NCBI GenBank assembly: GCA_028571685.1
Contig: CM053140.1
Coordinates: 27,447,501 to 27,511,500, forward strand
Source: Heterohyrax brucei
Lineage: Eukaryota; Chordata; Mammalia; Hyracoidea; Procaviidae
DNA length: 64,000 nt
Direction of reading: 5' to 3'
This document shows positions 45,386 to 57,784 of the stretch, piece by piece. The position numbers were made by a program, and so were the translations under genes. Every line of letters starts with the position of its first letter. Position 1 is the stretch's first letter. The notes under the pieces were generated by a model. It was given only the letters and a program-made list of their open reading frames with translations. It searched no databases and had not been told where the DNA came from.

Positions 45386-45479
45386 GTGACTAGGGGACCC
45401 TACCTTCTCTGGTGTGGGCCAAACACTTTATTCCCAGATGATTTAAATCAGCCGGATCTCTCCATGCTGTCTGCCCCTG

Positions 45480-45810
45480 ATTCTCACTGTCTGTCGCTCT
45501 GTGTCTCTCTGTCACTCTGTCTCTGTATCTCCCACTTCCTCTCTCACTCATTGTCCCACTGTCTCTCTCTTCATGTCTCTCCGACTCTGCCCTGCCTCTT
45601 CTCGCCCTGTCTCTCATTCGCTGTCTCTCTGCCTCTCTGTCGCTGTCTCTCACTGTCTGCCTCTCTGTATAGCTCGTCATCTTGTGTCTTCACATCTTTC
45701 TCTCTGTTTTCCTTGCCCACTAATTCGTTCAGTCTCTCTCACTGACTCTGTTTCTCTGTCTCTTCATGTTTCTATCACTGCCTCTCTAATCTCTAGTCTC
45801 ACTGCCTCTC
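45480..45810 (+). repeat. CT-rich low-complexity tract
   Basis: About 330 bases of mixed TCTC, TCTG and TGTC units, almost purely pyrimidine plus G. The overlapping long frames are artefacts of this composition. Confidence 0.85.
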
Positions 45811-46139
45811 TGTCCCTTTCCCTGGCCCACCCACCAGGGTGCAGGGTGACTGGCGGATGGGGCACCAGCGCCTGCTTGCTGCCTGCAGGCACTGGCTGGG
45901 GGCCGAGCCGGGCGGCTGTTCAGGAATCCTCCCTCTGCTGCTGCAGCCACCAGTCCCAGGCACAGCCACAGCGGGCCTCTCCTCCCAGGCACATTCTGTC
46001 CCCGAGCAGGGTGGTGGGAGGGGGCCCTGTTCCCGCCAGACTCTGATTACAGGACACACCGTCCTGGTGCCCCTGTCCCCCTTCCCTCCCTAGTCTGGGC
46101 TTAGGCCTTCCTGAATGGGCCCATAGCCACTCAGCCAGC

Positions 46140-46370
46140 CCACCACAGGGCCTTTGCATGAGCCAAGCCGTCCCCCTCCGGCCCTCATATCCTGTATCAC
46201 TGCTTCAGGACACCCCTGCCTCTGCCCAGCCTGGCTTCATTTTCTGCCCCTGCTGTCTTCCCCCTCACTAGAGTTATATCCTGCCTTCCTTTTTGATGTG
46301 GCCTCTGTGTCCCTGGGTCCCCGCTGTGTTCCCAGTACCTGGCACACACACTAATTGTTCAGTGACTCTT
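46140..46370 (-). repeat. L2 fragment (minus)
   Basis: CACAGGGCCTTTGCATGAGC, CAGTACCTGGCACACACACT. Confidence 0.55.
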
Positions 46371-46634
46371 TTAGAATTGACAACATTTCTGCCCAGACTC
46401 ATGCTGAGCTCCAGCCTTCAGTCCATCCCTGTCTCCTCTGATACTGCCGTCTGGCCATCCCCTGCTCTGGACACACTGGTGACCTCCCAGTGCTCCCACC
46501 TTTGCACAGTGGTTCCCCCACCACACACACGCTTCATGCCTTCCAGAGCCACGGGCTAATCCAGGGAGGGGCTGGTCTCCTACTGTCCATCTCTGGGCCC
46601 ATTGCACTCTGCACTCAGCATGGCCATGATGGCC

Positions 46635-46850
46635 ATGTGAGCATACACACACATGCACACACAGACACACATGTGAGAAAGCATGTATCCACTTCCACAC
46701 ACATGTGAGCACAGCACTACAGACGTAAGCACACAGGAGAGTAGACAAGTGAATGCACGCAAGCCAACACGTAAGTACACAAACACACATGAACACATGT
46801 GTAGACACATGTACACACACAGGCACACACATCCCAGCAACACAGATATG
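46635..46850 (+). repeat. degenerate CA-rich minisatellite
   Basis: ACACACACATGCACACACAG, ACACACATGTGAGAAAGC, ACACACATGTGAGCACAGC and similar. Long minus-strand frames here are rich in Cys and Val because of the repeat. Confidence 0.75.
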
Positions 46851-47591
46851 GACTGACAAGTGTGGGTTCGCACAGCTGAGGCCTCAAGCAGCCAGATGCA
46901 TCTGCACACACATGCAAAAACTGTGCTAGCAATGTTCAGACTCCAGCAACGTGCTCACACCCAGCCACATGCACTTATCGCCAAGGGCTTTGGGGGTGTT
47001 CACGTTTGGTGTCTTCACATCTCTGTAGCGCAGTTACAGCCTTAGTCTTACAGGTGAGACAAGCTGGGTGGGATTGGAACCCACGGCTTCTGTGTGCGTG
47101 CGTAGACGTGTCCACACACTTTCTGCCCTATGTCCCCACCGCTGTGTACATATTCCTCTCTGAAGAGTCACCCTCACCTTGTTTCTGAGGTTCAGGGGAG
47201 CCTGGGAAAGTTCTCAAAGAGACACAGGCCAGGCAGGTGGCACCCCAGAAGCAGTGATTCAGCCAGTGGGGAGCTGTACCTGCCATGCTGGGCCCTGGGC
47301 TCTGGGGTCCCTGGAGAATACAAGAACGTGGGAGTGTTGGATGGCGGGGTAAGCAAGACCAAGCAAGGATGGATGGGGGAGGAGGATGCAATACACCTCC
47401 CCAGGCCATACTTTCAGGTGGGGAAACTGAGGCACAGAAACTGAGTGGCTTCTCCAAGACCCCCAGCTTGGACAAGACAGCTAAGGGATCCCAACCTAAG
47501 TCCTTAGCAACAGGGTCTGCAGGGGGATCTGCTCTAGTTGCAATCCCACAAGCCTGACCACAATGCATCTGCCTTTGGGTGATTTATTGAT

Positions 47592-47796
47592 GTTATTGGT
47601 TGCCATCAAGCTGACCCCTGCTCATGGCAACCCCATGTGTGTCAGAGTAGAACTGTTCTCCATCAGGTTTTCTTGGCTGTGATCTTATAGAAGTAGATCA
47701 CCAGGCCTTTCTTCTGCTGAGTCACTGATGGGTTCCAACCACTGACCTTTGGGTTAGCAACTGAGCGCTTGACTATTGAGCCAACAAGGCTCCTTT
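47592..47796 (-). repeat. AfroSINE, long-body type (minus)
   Basis: TTGGTTGCCATCAAGCTGAC tail, GAAGTAGATCACCAGGCCTT, ACCTTTGGGTTAGCAACTGA, ending CAAGGCTCCTT. Confidence 0.87.
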
Positions 47797-48944
47797 CCAG
47801 TGGTTTAGGGGAAGCCAGGTTCACTTCCTGACGCCGATGTGGGCATGTGACCAGATCTGGGCCAGTTAGAGCCTTTCATCATGGTGGCCACAGGGATTGG
47901 TTCTGGGTTGGGCATATGACTAGTGGGCCAACAGCTCTAAGAGTCTGGGGGCTTTGTGGAGGAACGCCTGGAAGTGATCGGACAGCAAAACAGAGTCCCA
48001 AGAAGATTGTGCTGGGGACAGAGGGGGACACAGACACCCCTAGCCCCTTGGGGTCAGGATAAAGCCAGAGGGAGGGGGAGGAACAAGCACTAAAGAATCC
48101 TGGAAGCACTTCCAGGAAGAGGGGACACTGGGGTTGGGGTTTTAATGGGTGAAGACAAGTTCACTAGAAAAGGGTATTTTAGGCGGAGAGAAGAGCCTGT
48201 GGAAACCACAACAAGCAGGAGAGAACCAGGCTTTTCCTTGGCCCTCTCGGATTATTTCCTCCCGAGCTGGGTTCTCACACCTCACCGCTCAGTCACCCCA
48301 CCCAAGGGCAGGACTGTATCTGGCTACTAGCGCTGTAGGTGATGCAGGTGGCTCAGGCCGTGAGACCTCAAACCCTGACAGGGAGCCAGGCCCTGCTCCT
48401 GGAACCAGGGGAGACACAGGTGGACAAGCAGGTGGGGTGCAGTGGGCAGATGTGGGTTGGAACGACAGGGCAGGTCCTGGGGCCGTGCGGAGTTAGTTGG
48501 TCCCTGGAGCTTGGGAGCTGGAAGGTGCTAGGCCAGGGTCCAGGTAGGAGGGGTTATCTCCCCCTATGTGAACCCCACCTCAGGGCACAGGGCTCAGGAG
48601 AGAGGCAGACAAAGAGCTCAGGGTCTGGACAGTCTCTTCTGTCTGGTGTGATCATCAGCGGCCTAATCTCTCTGAGACTCAGTTTCCTCATCTGGAGTGG
48701 GTCTCAGAAGCCTGACCTTTCTGTGAGAGGGCCAAGTAGGGGCTGTGAGGCCTGGGGGCTGAATAGCGGCACTGAGGCTGCGGGGGTGAGATGAGGTTGC
48801 TGGGATGAGATGAGGGTGCTGGGATGTGGAGCCCACCAGCCGATTCAGAACCCCAGTCAGCAGTTCCCAGCCTCTGGGAAAACAGGAAGCCGGCTTTCAA
48901 GGGAGCCCCCAGCTGGGCTTCCTGAGCCTCCGCATGACGCGCAC

Positions 48945-49280
48945 ACGGGGGCAGACTGTGTGTGCACGTGGGTGTTTGCAGCAGCCGGGGGATGAGGCAG
49001 CGCTGTCCAAGTGTGCAGACATGTGTGTGCAGGGCAGGGCTGTCTGCGCGGTGCCTTTGTGTCTGAAGGTGTGTGCGCAAGTGTTACATGAATGTGGGTT
49101 CACACAGCTCAGTAAACGGGTGGGCTGGGAAGCCCATTTTCAAGTCTGGACCTGGGTCTGGTGTTGGGCAGATGTGTCTGTCAGCAGTGTGTGCAGACAT
49201 GTACTGGCACACTGGTGTGTGTTAGCATGTGTAGGTACATTGGTGTACGCAGGCATGTGCTGATACGGCTGGCATGTATT
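48945..49280 (+). repeat. TG-rich degenerate tract
   Basis: GTGTGTGCACGTGGGTGTTT, GTGTGCAGACATGTGTGTGC, GTGTGTTAGCATGTGTAGG. Interspersed with unique sequence. Confidence 0.55.
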
Positions 49281-49369
49281 GACATGCAGATGTGGGCTGG
49301 CAGTGGGGAGCCTGTGTCATGATTTCCAGACCGCTGAATCTTCAGGGCAGCCAGGATTCAGCTGCTGCC

Positions 49370-49600
49370 ACTGTCTCACTGACCTGCTCCATACCAGCCC
49401 GTGGCCCCTGCGGGTCACTCCCCGTGATTCTGGCAATCTCCCACCCCATTTCTCCTCCATCTGGCCCGGCTCACTGAACTGCAACCCTAATTCCCTTCGC
49501 AAGGATTCTGGAACCCACCCAGCACGGTTCCCCATGAGGGCCTTTGCACGTGCTGTGCCCACTCTGCTCGCGCTGCTCTTCCTTCTCTTAATCTCTGTCT
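49370..49600 (-). repeat. L2 fragment (minus)
   Basis: GAGGGCCTTTGCACGTGCTG and the preceding pyrimidine-rich text fit a reversed L2 3' region. Confidence 0.55.
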
Positions 49601-51184
49601 GTCTCTGGGGTCTCAAGAGAGTAACCCTGGGAGAGTGATCTTTCCCGCTGTTCTAGCCTCACCCCCTTTACTCCTCCAGTCCTGACCATTGCCTCAAGCC
49701 TCAACTTCCAATCTGGCCACTTCCCTCCTCATCCTGGCACAGGTGGACCCCGTCTCTGAGCCTGTTCCCTCTCCTGTAATCTGGGCTGCTCTTGGTGTGG
49801 CCTCACTTGCCCAGGTTCACCCTGAAAGTGGAAAAGCCTAGATTCAAACCCAGGCTGTCCTGACCCCAGGATCTTTGCCCTTACCCCCACAGAGGGAAGA
49901 AAATACCTGGAAGGCCAGGCCACTTAAAGATTACTCAGCCACAGGAGCTAGATGAGGCTGAATTGTTCCTGGGATGACTAGCAAATTCTCTTGCTGACAA
50001 ACTCCTACTTATTCTTCAAAACCCTACCTCTAGTGCCCTCTTTCTCCAAGCTGAAACAGGCTATCTCTCTCTGCCTCCCACAATCCCCATCCCTCCGTGT
50101 ATTGTCTTTCTAGAGCTGGCCTAGGTCCCCCTGGCATGTCTGATCCTCAGGAGGTACCTCCTTCCTGGTGGCCAAGTCACCCTTAGGACCTGCCAAGCTC
50201 CACAGCTTAAAAAGGGCAGGGTGGATATTTCCACTCAACCCAGAAGTCCACCAGCTCAAGAGGCCTCCTTAGGCCACACTTCTACTGATCCTGACCACCC
50301 CCTCCCACCCCCCTGCCGCCCCATCCAGACCCCCAGCTCCTCAGCCTCAGCTTCATTAGCTCACAGCTGGATGGTTCACCTGGAAGAGGACCAGAGACCA
50401 TCTAAGCCCCACCCAGTGTGGTAGAGAGTTCAGGCTGTGTTTCAGTGCCTCCGACCCTGGGCAGCCCCGGGCGCGCTGTGACAGTCAGGCTGGGATCCCT
50501 CCCTCTGCACGTCCATTCTTACCCCGGGGGCAGAGCTGGAGTTTGCCACCCCAGTACTAGGCACTCAGTGTGTAATAAAGTATCAACATTCGTGTTTACA
50601 AGGTATCAGGGATTCTGTTGAAAGGTTTCCCCGGTGCCAGCAAAGAAAATACCAGGACTGGGGATGGCCAACAGGGACTGTTACTGACAAGGACCAAGTG
50701 TAGAGACTCCTTGTTGACACAGTATCAGAACAAAGCACAGCCATATGACGTCAGCGTTGACAGTGCCTGATGCCACTCCTAGCCGTATACTGCACAGGCA
50801 GCCGTGGTGGGCACTGCCAACATTATCAGACACTGTTTATCAAGTATCAAGTGGCAGGAACTGGTGGCAGAGTATCAGGTCACAGGGAAGTCACAACTCA
50901 AGCTGGGCGTTGTGACAACGTCTCTGGTCACCGGCTGTTTACAGAGACATGAAACTGGCTGTTTACAGGGGACTGGCAGACCAGCTTCCAGATACCAGTG
51001 TGTTTGTTTACGGGGGACCCTGGTCCCACAGCCATCTCGAGCATCAGGGTCGGGAATGAGCTAAATGACATTAGTGACGGATGGTGAGGCTGGCCTTTTG
51101 CTCACTCTGGACACCCTACCCATGCTGGGCTATTTGAGACGGAAGCTGAATGCTGAAGGCACCAGGTTCACTGGACCTCGCTTG

Positions 51185-51300
51185 GATTCTCCCAGGCTAA
51201 GTTGCCTTGGGCATATCCGTTAGCCTCTCTGGGTCTCTGCTTTCTCATCTGTAAAATGGGTGGTATGACAGATTAAATGTAAGACAGATAACATACAAGA
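51185..51300 (+). repeat. MIR fragment
   Basis: TTAGCCTCTCTGGGTCTCTG and CTCATCTGTAAAATGGGTGG. Confidence 0.75.
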
Positions 51301-51364
51301 TGCCCAGTTAATGGAATTTCAGCTAAATAATAAATAATGTTTTTGAGGATAAGTATATTCCCAA

Positions 51365-51527
51365 TATACAGATCTCTCACGGTGCAGTAGTTAAAAGCTT
51401 GGATTTTGGCTAACCAGAAGGTCAGCAGTTCAAATCTACCAGGTGCTCCTTGGAAACCCTATGGGGGCAGTTCTACTGTGTTCTATTAGGTCACTATGAG
51501 TTCAACTGACTCAGTGGCAACATTTTT
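51365..51527 (+). repeat. AfroSINE, short-body type
   Basis: CACGGTGCAGTAGTTAAAAG, AGCAGTTCAAATCTACCAGG, TGCTCCTTGGAAACCCTATG, CTGACTCAGTGGCAAC, then T-run. Confidence 0.88.
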
Positions 51528-51626
51528 TTTTTTAATATTCCAAATATCACATGGGATATGGCTGTACTAAAAATTACTTATAATAATTCCGTTAAAAATT
51601 CTTATTTTTTAAAGTGTAAGTATATC

Positions 51627-51838
51627 TCAAATGGAGTCCCTGGGTGAGGGTGAATGCACTCTGATGCTAACTGAAAGGTTGAGGATTCAAGTCCTCCCAG
51701 AGGCACCTTAGAAGAAAGGCCTGGTGACCTTCTTCCAAAAAAATCAGCCACCGAAAACCCTACGGAGCAGAGTTCTACTCTGACACACATGGATCTTCCT
51801 TATGTGGAATTGACTTGATGGCAACTGGTTTTTTTATA
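51627..51838 (+). repeat. AfroSINE, long-body type
   Basis: GGAGTCCCTGGGTGAGGGTG, GAAGAAAGGCCTGGTGACCT, CTACTCTGACACACATGGAT, GACTTGATGGCAACTGG. Confidence 0.9.
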
Positions 51839-52334
51839 GCTTAAATATCACAGGGGCTATACATATGTTATTTATGTATACATATGTCGGTTATCTCAAG
51901 TTCAAATTTCACCAGGCATCTTAGGTGTTTATTTGCTAACTCTGGCTGCCCTACGACAGGGCCTCTCTTCCGTCAGGGGGTGATGATCCTGAAGCGAAGC
52001 CCAAGTCAGTCACCCAAGAGTGTCGGGGACATTGCAACACGGATGTTGGGAGTCACCGTCCTTCCCAGAAGCTCACGAAGACTTGATGGTGCTTCATAGA
52101 TGCATCATCTCTCTCCAGGAACATCTTAGGCGCCAAGAAGGGTTTCAGCAGAAGCCAGCCCAAGGCACTGGGCCTCAGGGGACCCAAGGGAGGGCAGGGA
52201 GCACAGGCAACCGGGGCTCTTCACTCCTGGCCATGTACCCACAGCCCAAGGGGGGGCCCTGTTGGGCTCAGTAAAGAGTTGTTGAATGAATGAAAGATAG
52301 AATTCAAATTATTGAATCCAGAGATTGATTCCAT

Positions 52335-52720
52335 CTCTATACGCACCTACTTATTGAGCATCTATTGTATGCAGGCCTTGGGGACACCATTGTGGACTGG
52401 CCGCCCCAATCCCTGCCCATGTAGGGTTTTCCATCACAAAAGGAGACAGATATTGATCCAGTAATCACAATAAATGCAAAACTGTAACCTGGATAAGATC
52501 TGGCACAAAGAGACATCCAATGTCAGGACCCTGGGGGATTTTCTGGAGGAGGAGATGCAAACTGAGACCTGGAGGACAAGAAGGAGATGTGTTGGTACAA
52601 ACAGGACAGAGAGTCCTAGAGAGCACACAGAGAATGTGCAAATGTCCTGAGGTGGAAGGACCTTGATGATTTCTGGGAATGAAGCAAAAGCTCAAGCTGC
52701 TGCCACCATGGGAACCCCCA
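52335..52720 (+). repeat. L2-like fragment (plus)
   Basis: TTGAGCATCTATTGTATGCA, GGGGACACCATTGTGGACT, GACCTGGAGGACAAGAAGGA, GAATGTGCAAATGTCCTGAG follow the L2 3' order. Confidence 0.6.
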
Positions 52721-53229
52721 GTATTTTGACAATACATGGGCCCCATGAGACAGGCTAGGAAACTGAGGCCTGGACACACACGGGGTTGCCAGGAATTAAG
52801 ACTGGAAGGGAACTGTATCCAGTAGGTAACTATGAATGTGTTCAACAAATATTCAACACCTACTGGATGCCTGGGCGTGAGGAAGGAGCTCAGCAGCAAA
52901 GGGGTCCCGTGGAACTCTTGGGAGTGATAGAAATATGCTAGTTAGGTTGATGACTCCAGAACTGTGTGCATTTGTCAAAACCCACACAACTTAACTTTAT
53001 GTAAGTTATACCTCCATTGGCTTCGAAGAATGTTTATACAACACTTTGTTCTAAGACAGTTGTTTAAAAAAAAAGCAAGGAGAACAAAATCCAAATGCTG
53101 TATGCAAAGTCTCCTGTTTTGGAAACTCACGTTGTGGGCTGGAGCGCGGGATGGCGATCAGTGATGTATGAACAGCTGCTCTAGCTGTACAAAAGTGCCT
53201 GGTAAGGTTCTTTTTCATTTTCAAAATAA

Positions 53230-53440
53230 TACACATGAAGGAAAAACTATGGACAGAATATAAAGATTAGTGGTTGCCAGGGGCTCGGGGGAGGAGGAAG
53301 GTATGAATAGGTGGGACATAGGACAATTTTAGGGCAGGGGAACAGTTCTGTATGATACTGTGATCGTGGACAAGTGACATTACACATTTGTCCAAACGTG
53401 CAGCACAGAGTGAGCCCTAACATAAACTGTGGGCTTTGAG
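53230..53440 (+). repeat. L1 3' fragment (plus)
   Basis: GATTAGTGGTTGCCAGGGGC, GGGGAACAGTTCTGTATGAT, GAGTGAGCCCTAACATAAAC. Confidence 0.75.
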
Positions 53441-53447
53441 CAATGAC

Positions 53448-53692
53448 ATTGTTGTTCCCTACCAGTGAGTTGCCTCTGATGCATGGCAACTCCGTGAACA
53501 ACAGAGCAAAACGCAGCTTAAGTCCTGCGTCACCTCTGAATTGGTGACCTGCGTGAGTCCACCGTTATACTTACTGTGCCAGTCCATCTCCCAGAGGATC
53601 TTCCTCACCCTTGGTGGCCTTGGACTTCACCAAATGTGACATTCCTTTCCAACAAATGGTCCCTTCTGATGACATATCCAAAGCAAGTGAGT
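53448..53692 (-). mobile_element. RTE LINE 3' end fragment (minus)
   Basis: TTGTTGTTCCCTACCAGTGA, GCATGGCAACTCCGTGAACA, TGATGACATATCCAAAGCAA. Confidence 0.65.
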
Positions 53693-53985
53693 CCAACTGT
53701 GTTGGGTTGTCATTTGTAAGGTTTTCATTGGCTCATTTTGGGAAGCAGATGGCCAGACCTTTCTTACTAGTCTGTCTTGGTCTAAAAGCTTCACTGAACC
53801 ACGCCTGCCTTTCGCGACCTTGCTAGTATTTGAAATGCTGGTGATACAGCTTCCAGCATCGCAGCAACACGAAAGCCAGCACTGTGGTATCTTTCTCCCC
53901 TGAAGCGGTTGATGGGTTCAGACTTCCAGTCTTTCAGTTAGCAGCTGAGTGCTTAATCACTGAGCCACCAGGGCTCCTTAACAGA
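53693..53985 (-). repeat. SINE sharing the body of the tRNA-Gly-type SINE, with a standard AfroSINE head
   Basis: Body: CTTTCTTACTAGTCTGTCTT, CAGCTTCCAGCATCGCAGCA. The head (minus) reads CCTGGTGGCTCAGTGATTAA, unlike the tRNA-Gly-like head at 8281-8351. Confidence 0.7.
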
Positions 53986-54267
53986 AGGGTGGTGGTTAGT
54001 TAATAACAAGGTGTCAGTATTGGTTCACCAATTATAACAAATGGACCACAAGAATGTCAGATATTCATAAGAGAAGAAATAGCAAACAAGGGAAAGAGGC
54101 AGGAATATGGGAGGTCACTGTACTTTGTGCCCACCTTCTCCGTACAACAAAAACTGCTTTAAAAAGTAAAATCTACAAAAAAAAAGAACATTTACATTTT
54201 CAGTTGTGTAGACGTGACCACAGTATGTACAACACCTTCATGAAGTAGCTAGGAGTTTATCATTATA

Positions 54268-54437
54268 TAACGAAGATTAAACCCATTGCTGTTGAGTCGA
54301 TTCTAACTCATGGCAGCCCTATGGAATAGAATACAACCGACCTATAGGGTTTCCAAGGAGCAGCTAGTGGATTCGAACTGCTGACCTTTTGGTTAGCAGT
54401 TAAACACCCAACCACTGAGCTGCCAGGGCTCTCTACC
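54268..54437 (-). repeat. AfroSINE, short-body type (minus)
   Basis: CATTGCTGTTGAGTCGATTC, CTATAGGGTTTCCAAGGAGC, TGCTGACCTTTTGGTTAGCA, TGAGCTGCCAGGGCTCTC. Confidence 0.9.
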
Positions 54438-54494
54438 ATTGTATAAACCACAGGAGAAAAGGGAAAAGCAAGCCACTTAGAAATAGAGATATTA

Positions 54495-54692
54495 TAACCC
54501 TGGTTGCACAAAGGTTAAGCTTGGCTGCTAACGGAGAGACTAACAGTTGGCATACAACTCTGACTCTGTGGGAGCAAGGCCTGACAATTTGTTCCCACCA
54601 AAATGACATCCCGGAAATTCCCATGGGGGGAGTGCTACTCTGTCACATAGAGTTCTCATGAGTCAGAGTTGATTCTATTGCAACAACAAGAC
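54495..54692 (+). repeat. AfroSINE, long-body type
   Basis: CCTGGTTGCACAAAGGTTAA, CTACTCTGTCACATAGAGTT, CATGAGTCAGAGTTGATTCT. Confidence 0.82.
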
Positions 54693-55374
54693 AGCTGCTA
54701 CAGCTGTGTGGCAAACCCATGCCTCAGTTTCCTCATCTCTACAATGGGAGTAATAAAATACCGTGCCACCTGGGATCACTGTGGAGACTGGATGACTGGG
54801 CCTGGTGCGGTATGTGCTGGCAGAACAAGATCAGTAAGTCCTGAGCTGGCTTTAGTATCTTTGGTCTTTTTGACTGTGTCGGTCGGTTTTCTGCTGACTA
54901 ATGCCAACATAAGGAGCGGACTCAACATTTTGCTATTGTCCGAATGTTTGAGTCACTTTCTTATGGAAAGAGAGCCTTCCCCCTCCTCACCTGAACCATA
55001 AGCAGGAGCAATACGTGACCACCCTTTTACGAAGTCCAGCCCTGGGGTCACTTCTTTCTAGAGCAGTCTTGGGGTGAGGAGTCCAGGCCAGGGTCCTGGA
55101 TCTTATTCCTGAGACCTTAGAATGCCTGATCATCAGAGGGCTGGGCTCAGGGTGATCGTCAGGATGCCCTGCTGTGGGGGCTACTTTAGGGGACAAGGCA
55201 AATGTACCCCCGGGGTGAAGGCATCAGCAGGTTGAGGGCAGGCAGCCTGCCTGGCTTGGGAACCCAGGATGTGCGATTCTGGCCTCACTGAAAAGTCCAG
55301 CCTGGCAATCCTTCGGGAAGGTTTAACCACAGCCAATCTCAGTGGGACCAGAACAGGTTAGAGAAGCAGACTTC

Positions 55375-55660
55375 ACCCACCAGTGACAGAGACAGGAAGT
55401 AGCAGAGAGAGATAGGAACAGGGAATGACAGAGAAAAGAACAGAGAGGGAGAGAGAGGGAGAGAGAGGGAGAGAGAGGGAGAGGCAGGGAGAGGCAGGGA
55501 GAGGCAGGGAGAGGCAGGGAGAGGCAGAAAGCCAGACGGAGGCTGCAAGATGGAGAGAGAGACAGAAATACAGGGTAAGATAGGAAGAGACACATAAAGG
55601 GAGACAAGGAAAGACAGGGAGAGGCACCGGTAGACACTAGGAGAGACACACAGGGAGAGA
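55375..55660 (+). repeat. GA-rich tract with a 10-bp minisatellite
   Basis: The core at 55441-55530 is nine 10-base units: GAGAGAGGGA repeats, then four GAGGCAGGGA (55481-55520), then one partial variant. The flanks are looser GACAGAGA-type purine sequence. Confidence 0.88.
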
Positions 55661-56689
55661 TGCAGCTCCAGGGCCATTGCTTCTACTCTCCAGGCCTGGC
55701 CCTTCTCCAGCCCCCAACCAGGAGTGTACCCACCTGCTCAGTTCCCCACTGTGTACATAGATGGGAAAGCAGAGGCCTAGAAGCATCCCCCTGGTCCACA
55801 GTGACTCTGGGAGGGAACGGGAGGGGGAACCTCAGAAGGCCTGGAACTAAGACAACTTTCACTTGGGGTGCTCTGGTTGCAATGGTCTTGTGCTGTGGGA
55901 AACCCCCAAGTTGCATGGCAGGCTTGTGAGGGACCCTGAGAGGGCACAGCCTGAGATGAACAAGAGGGCTGAGAATGTTGCAGAAACTGGGCTGGCACTG
56001 CCCAGATCCTTGTCCGTCCACAACTCTAGGGCATGTTTGAAATTTTCCATGACACAAAGAATTTTCAAATGACTCCTGGGCTCCGAGGGCTGATCCCAGG
56101 CCTAGTGTCCCAAATCAGGACATCTCGGCTGCTTGCCAACAACAGCTGGGATAGCAGGGAAAACCAGAGACGCCCAGGGCCACAGCAGGGCTTGGCAGGG
56201 ACTGCTGCTGCTACTGCTGCTGGAAAATCACCTCCTGGAGTTTCCTGTCATTACCACCCCCACACCTGTGGCCGCAGGGCTGGAATGACAGGCTGTAACT
56301 GCTCTCGCTACCCCACTCCAGACTTGCAGTCCCTAGAGTGAAACTCTCCTCATACTGCCTCCCAGGAGGATGTAAGAAACCCCAGACTGAGAGGGAAGCA
56401 AAAGGGGCAAGGGGTGATGGAGGAGATTTTAGGCAACCTGGGATCTCAGCCCCTTCTGTAGTCTGGGGTTGACCCCACCTTTGGTGACTGAGAGGAGGCA
56501 GGCTCTGCATCCAAATGATCAGACCTGGAGAGACACAGTTCACCAGGAAAAACAAGCTTCAAACTTTGAGGAGCAGGAACAGAGAATAGATAGGTGAAAT
56601 GAGCCTGACGCATACCCCAAAACAGGCAAGGAAGATGCAGGCCACGGTAGAGTGGCTCCATCACAAAAAAAAAAATACACTAAATTAAA

Positions 56690-57160
56690 CAAACAAAAAA
56701 GACAGCTGGGATTCAAATAGATGCCTGTACACAATGTTCACAGCAGCCTTATCACAACAGCCAACGTAGAAACAACCCATGCACAAACGTCAACTCCACA
56801 TGGATTAAGGACTGAAGTGCAAAAATATAACAAAAGATGGATAGTGTGGTCCATCACTATAATGGAATATTACTCAGGCATGAAAACGAATAAACCACTG
56901 ATACATGATGGATGAACCTAGAAAACATTATGCTCAGTGGAATGTCAGAAACAAAAGGACAAACACTATATGATCTCACTTACATGAGATATCCAGAATA
57001 GGCGAATTCCTAGAGGTTAGAGTTTATTCTTGGTTACTAAGGACAGGTATTGGGGGGAAATGGAGGGTTATTATTTAAGGGGTAATTTAGGATGAGTTTA
57101 GGATGTCTTTAGGATGATGAAAAAATTTGGCAATGGATAGTGGTGATGGTTGTAACACAT
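56690..57160 (+). repeat. L1 3' region (plus)
   Basis: ATGTTCACAGCAGCCTTATC, ATGGAATATTACTCAGGCAT, GATCTCACTTACATGAGATA, GTGATGGTTGTAACACATG. Confidence 0.82.
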
Positions 57161-57240
57161 GTGGTTGTTATGAGTTAATCAAGTCGACAGCAATGGAGTT
57201 GGTGTGCACAACACGGTGAATACGATTAGTGTCGTTGACT

Positions 57241-57722
57241 TACACGAGGTTTGACAATTGAGATCGTGAACTCACCCTAGAAGAAGTGTTGTATATCTCT
57301 CTGCTGAATATCAGCACAGTCAACCTTCAAAGGACTCCCCTTGGGAAGCTGTGCACTGACGCCGGTGCCTAGTTCACCCTTCAAAGCAATTTTGGAACTT
57401 TTTTTCTGGAATGGCCATTAGAGCTGTTGTCATATTACCCTTGATGTGCTGAATGTTATCAAAATGTCTTCCTTTCAAGATTTCCTTTATCTTTGGGTAA
57501 AGAAAGCAGTCACTGGGGCCAGATGATGTGAGTAGGCATGATGGCCATTCCAGAAGGAGTTCCCAAATTGTTTTAAGGCATGGTCTAAGTGCTGGCATTG
57601 GTGCATAGCTTCCCAAAGGAAGTACTTTGAAGGTGATCATAGTGATATTCAGCAGTGAACTGAATATGTATGTAGCACTTAGAACAATTAAGTTCTCAGA
57701 CCTAGCTGTCAGACCTAGTATA
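57241..57722 (-). mobile_element. palindromic mariner element (minus), nested in L1 3' end
   Basis: Arms about 57243-57418 and 57543-57717 are inverted copies (both pass through CTGGAATGGCCAT and GCTGAATATCA). The centre, read on the minus strand, encodes a mariner transposase C-terminal piece with DCFLYPKIKEILKGRHFDNI. L1 3' sequence resumes at about 57723 (TTTTACCACAATAAAATTAA), showing insertion into an L1. Confidence 0.85.
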
Positions 57723-57784
57723 CATGTAATAATGGTTGAAATGACACATGTTTTATTATATATATTTTACCACAATAAAATTAA

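Noticed and set aside
45386..46046. Ser/Leu-rich plus-strand frames resembling a secreted or membrane protein
   Set aside because: Produced by the CT-rich tract. No start context, conservation pattern or exon structure.
46371..46932. Long overlapping minus-strand frames rich in Cys and Val
   Set aside because: They fall in a degenerate CA-rich minisatellite and their composition follows the repeat. No domain or splice context supports a gene.
55323..55677. Three overlapping Leu/Ser-rich minus-strand frames
   Set aside because: They are translations of the GA-rich minisatellite in all three frames, an artefact of a 10-base unit lacking stops.
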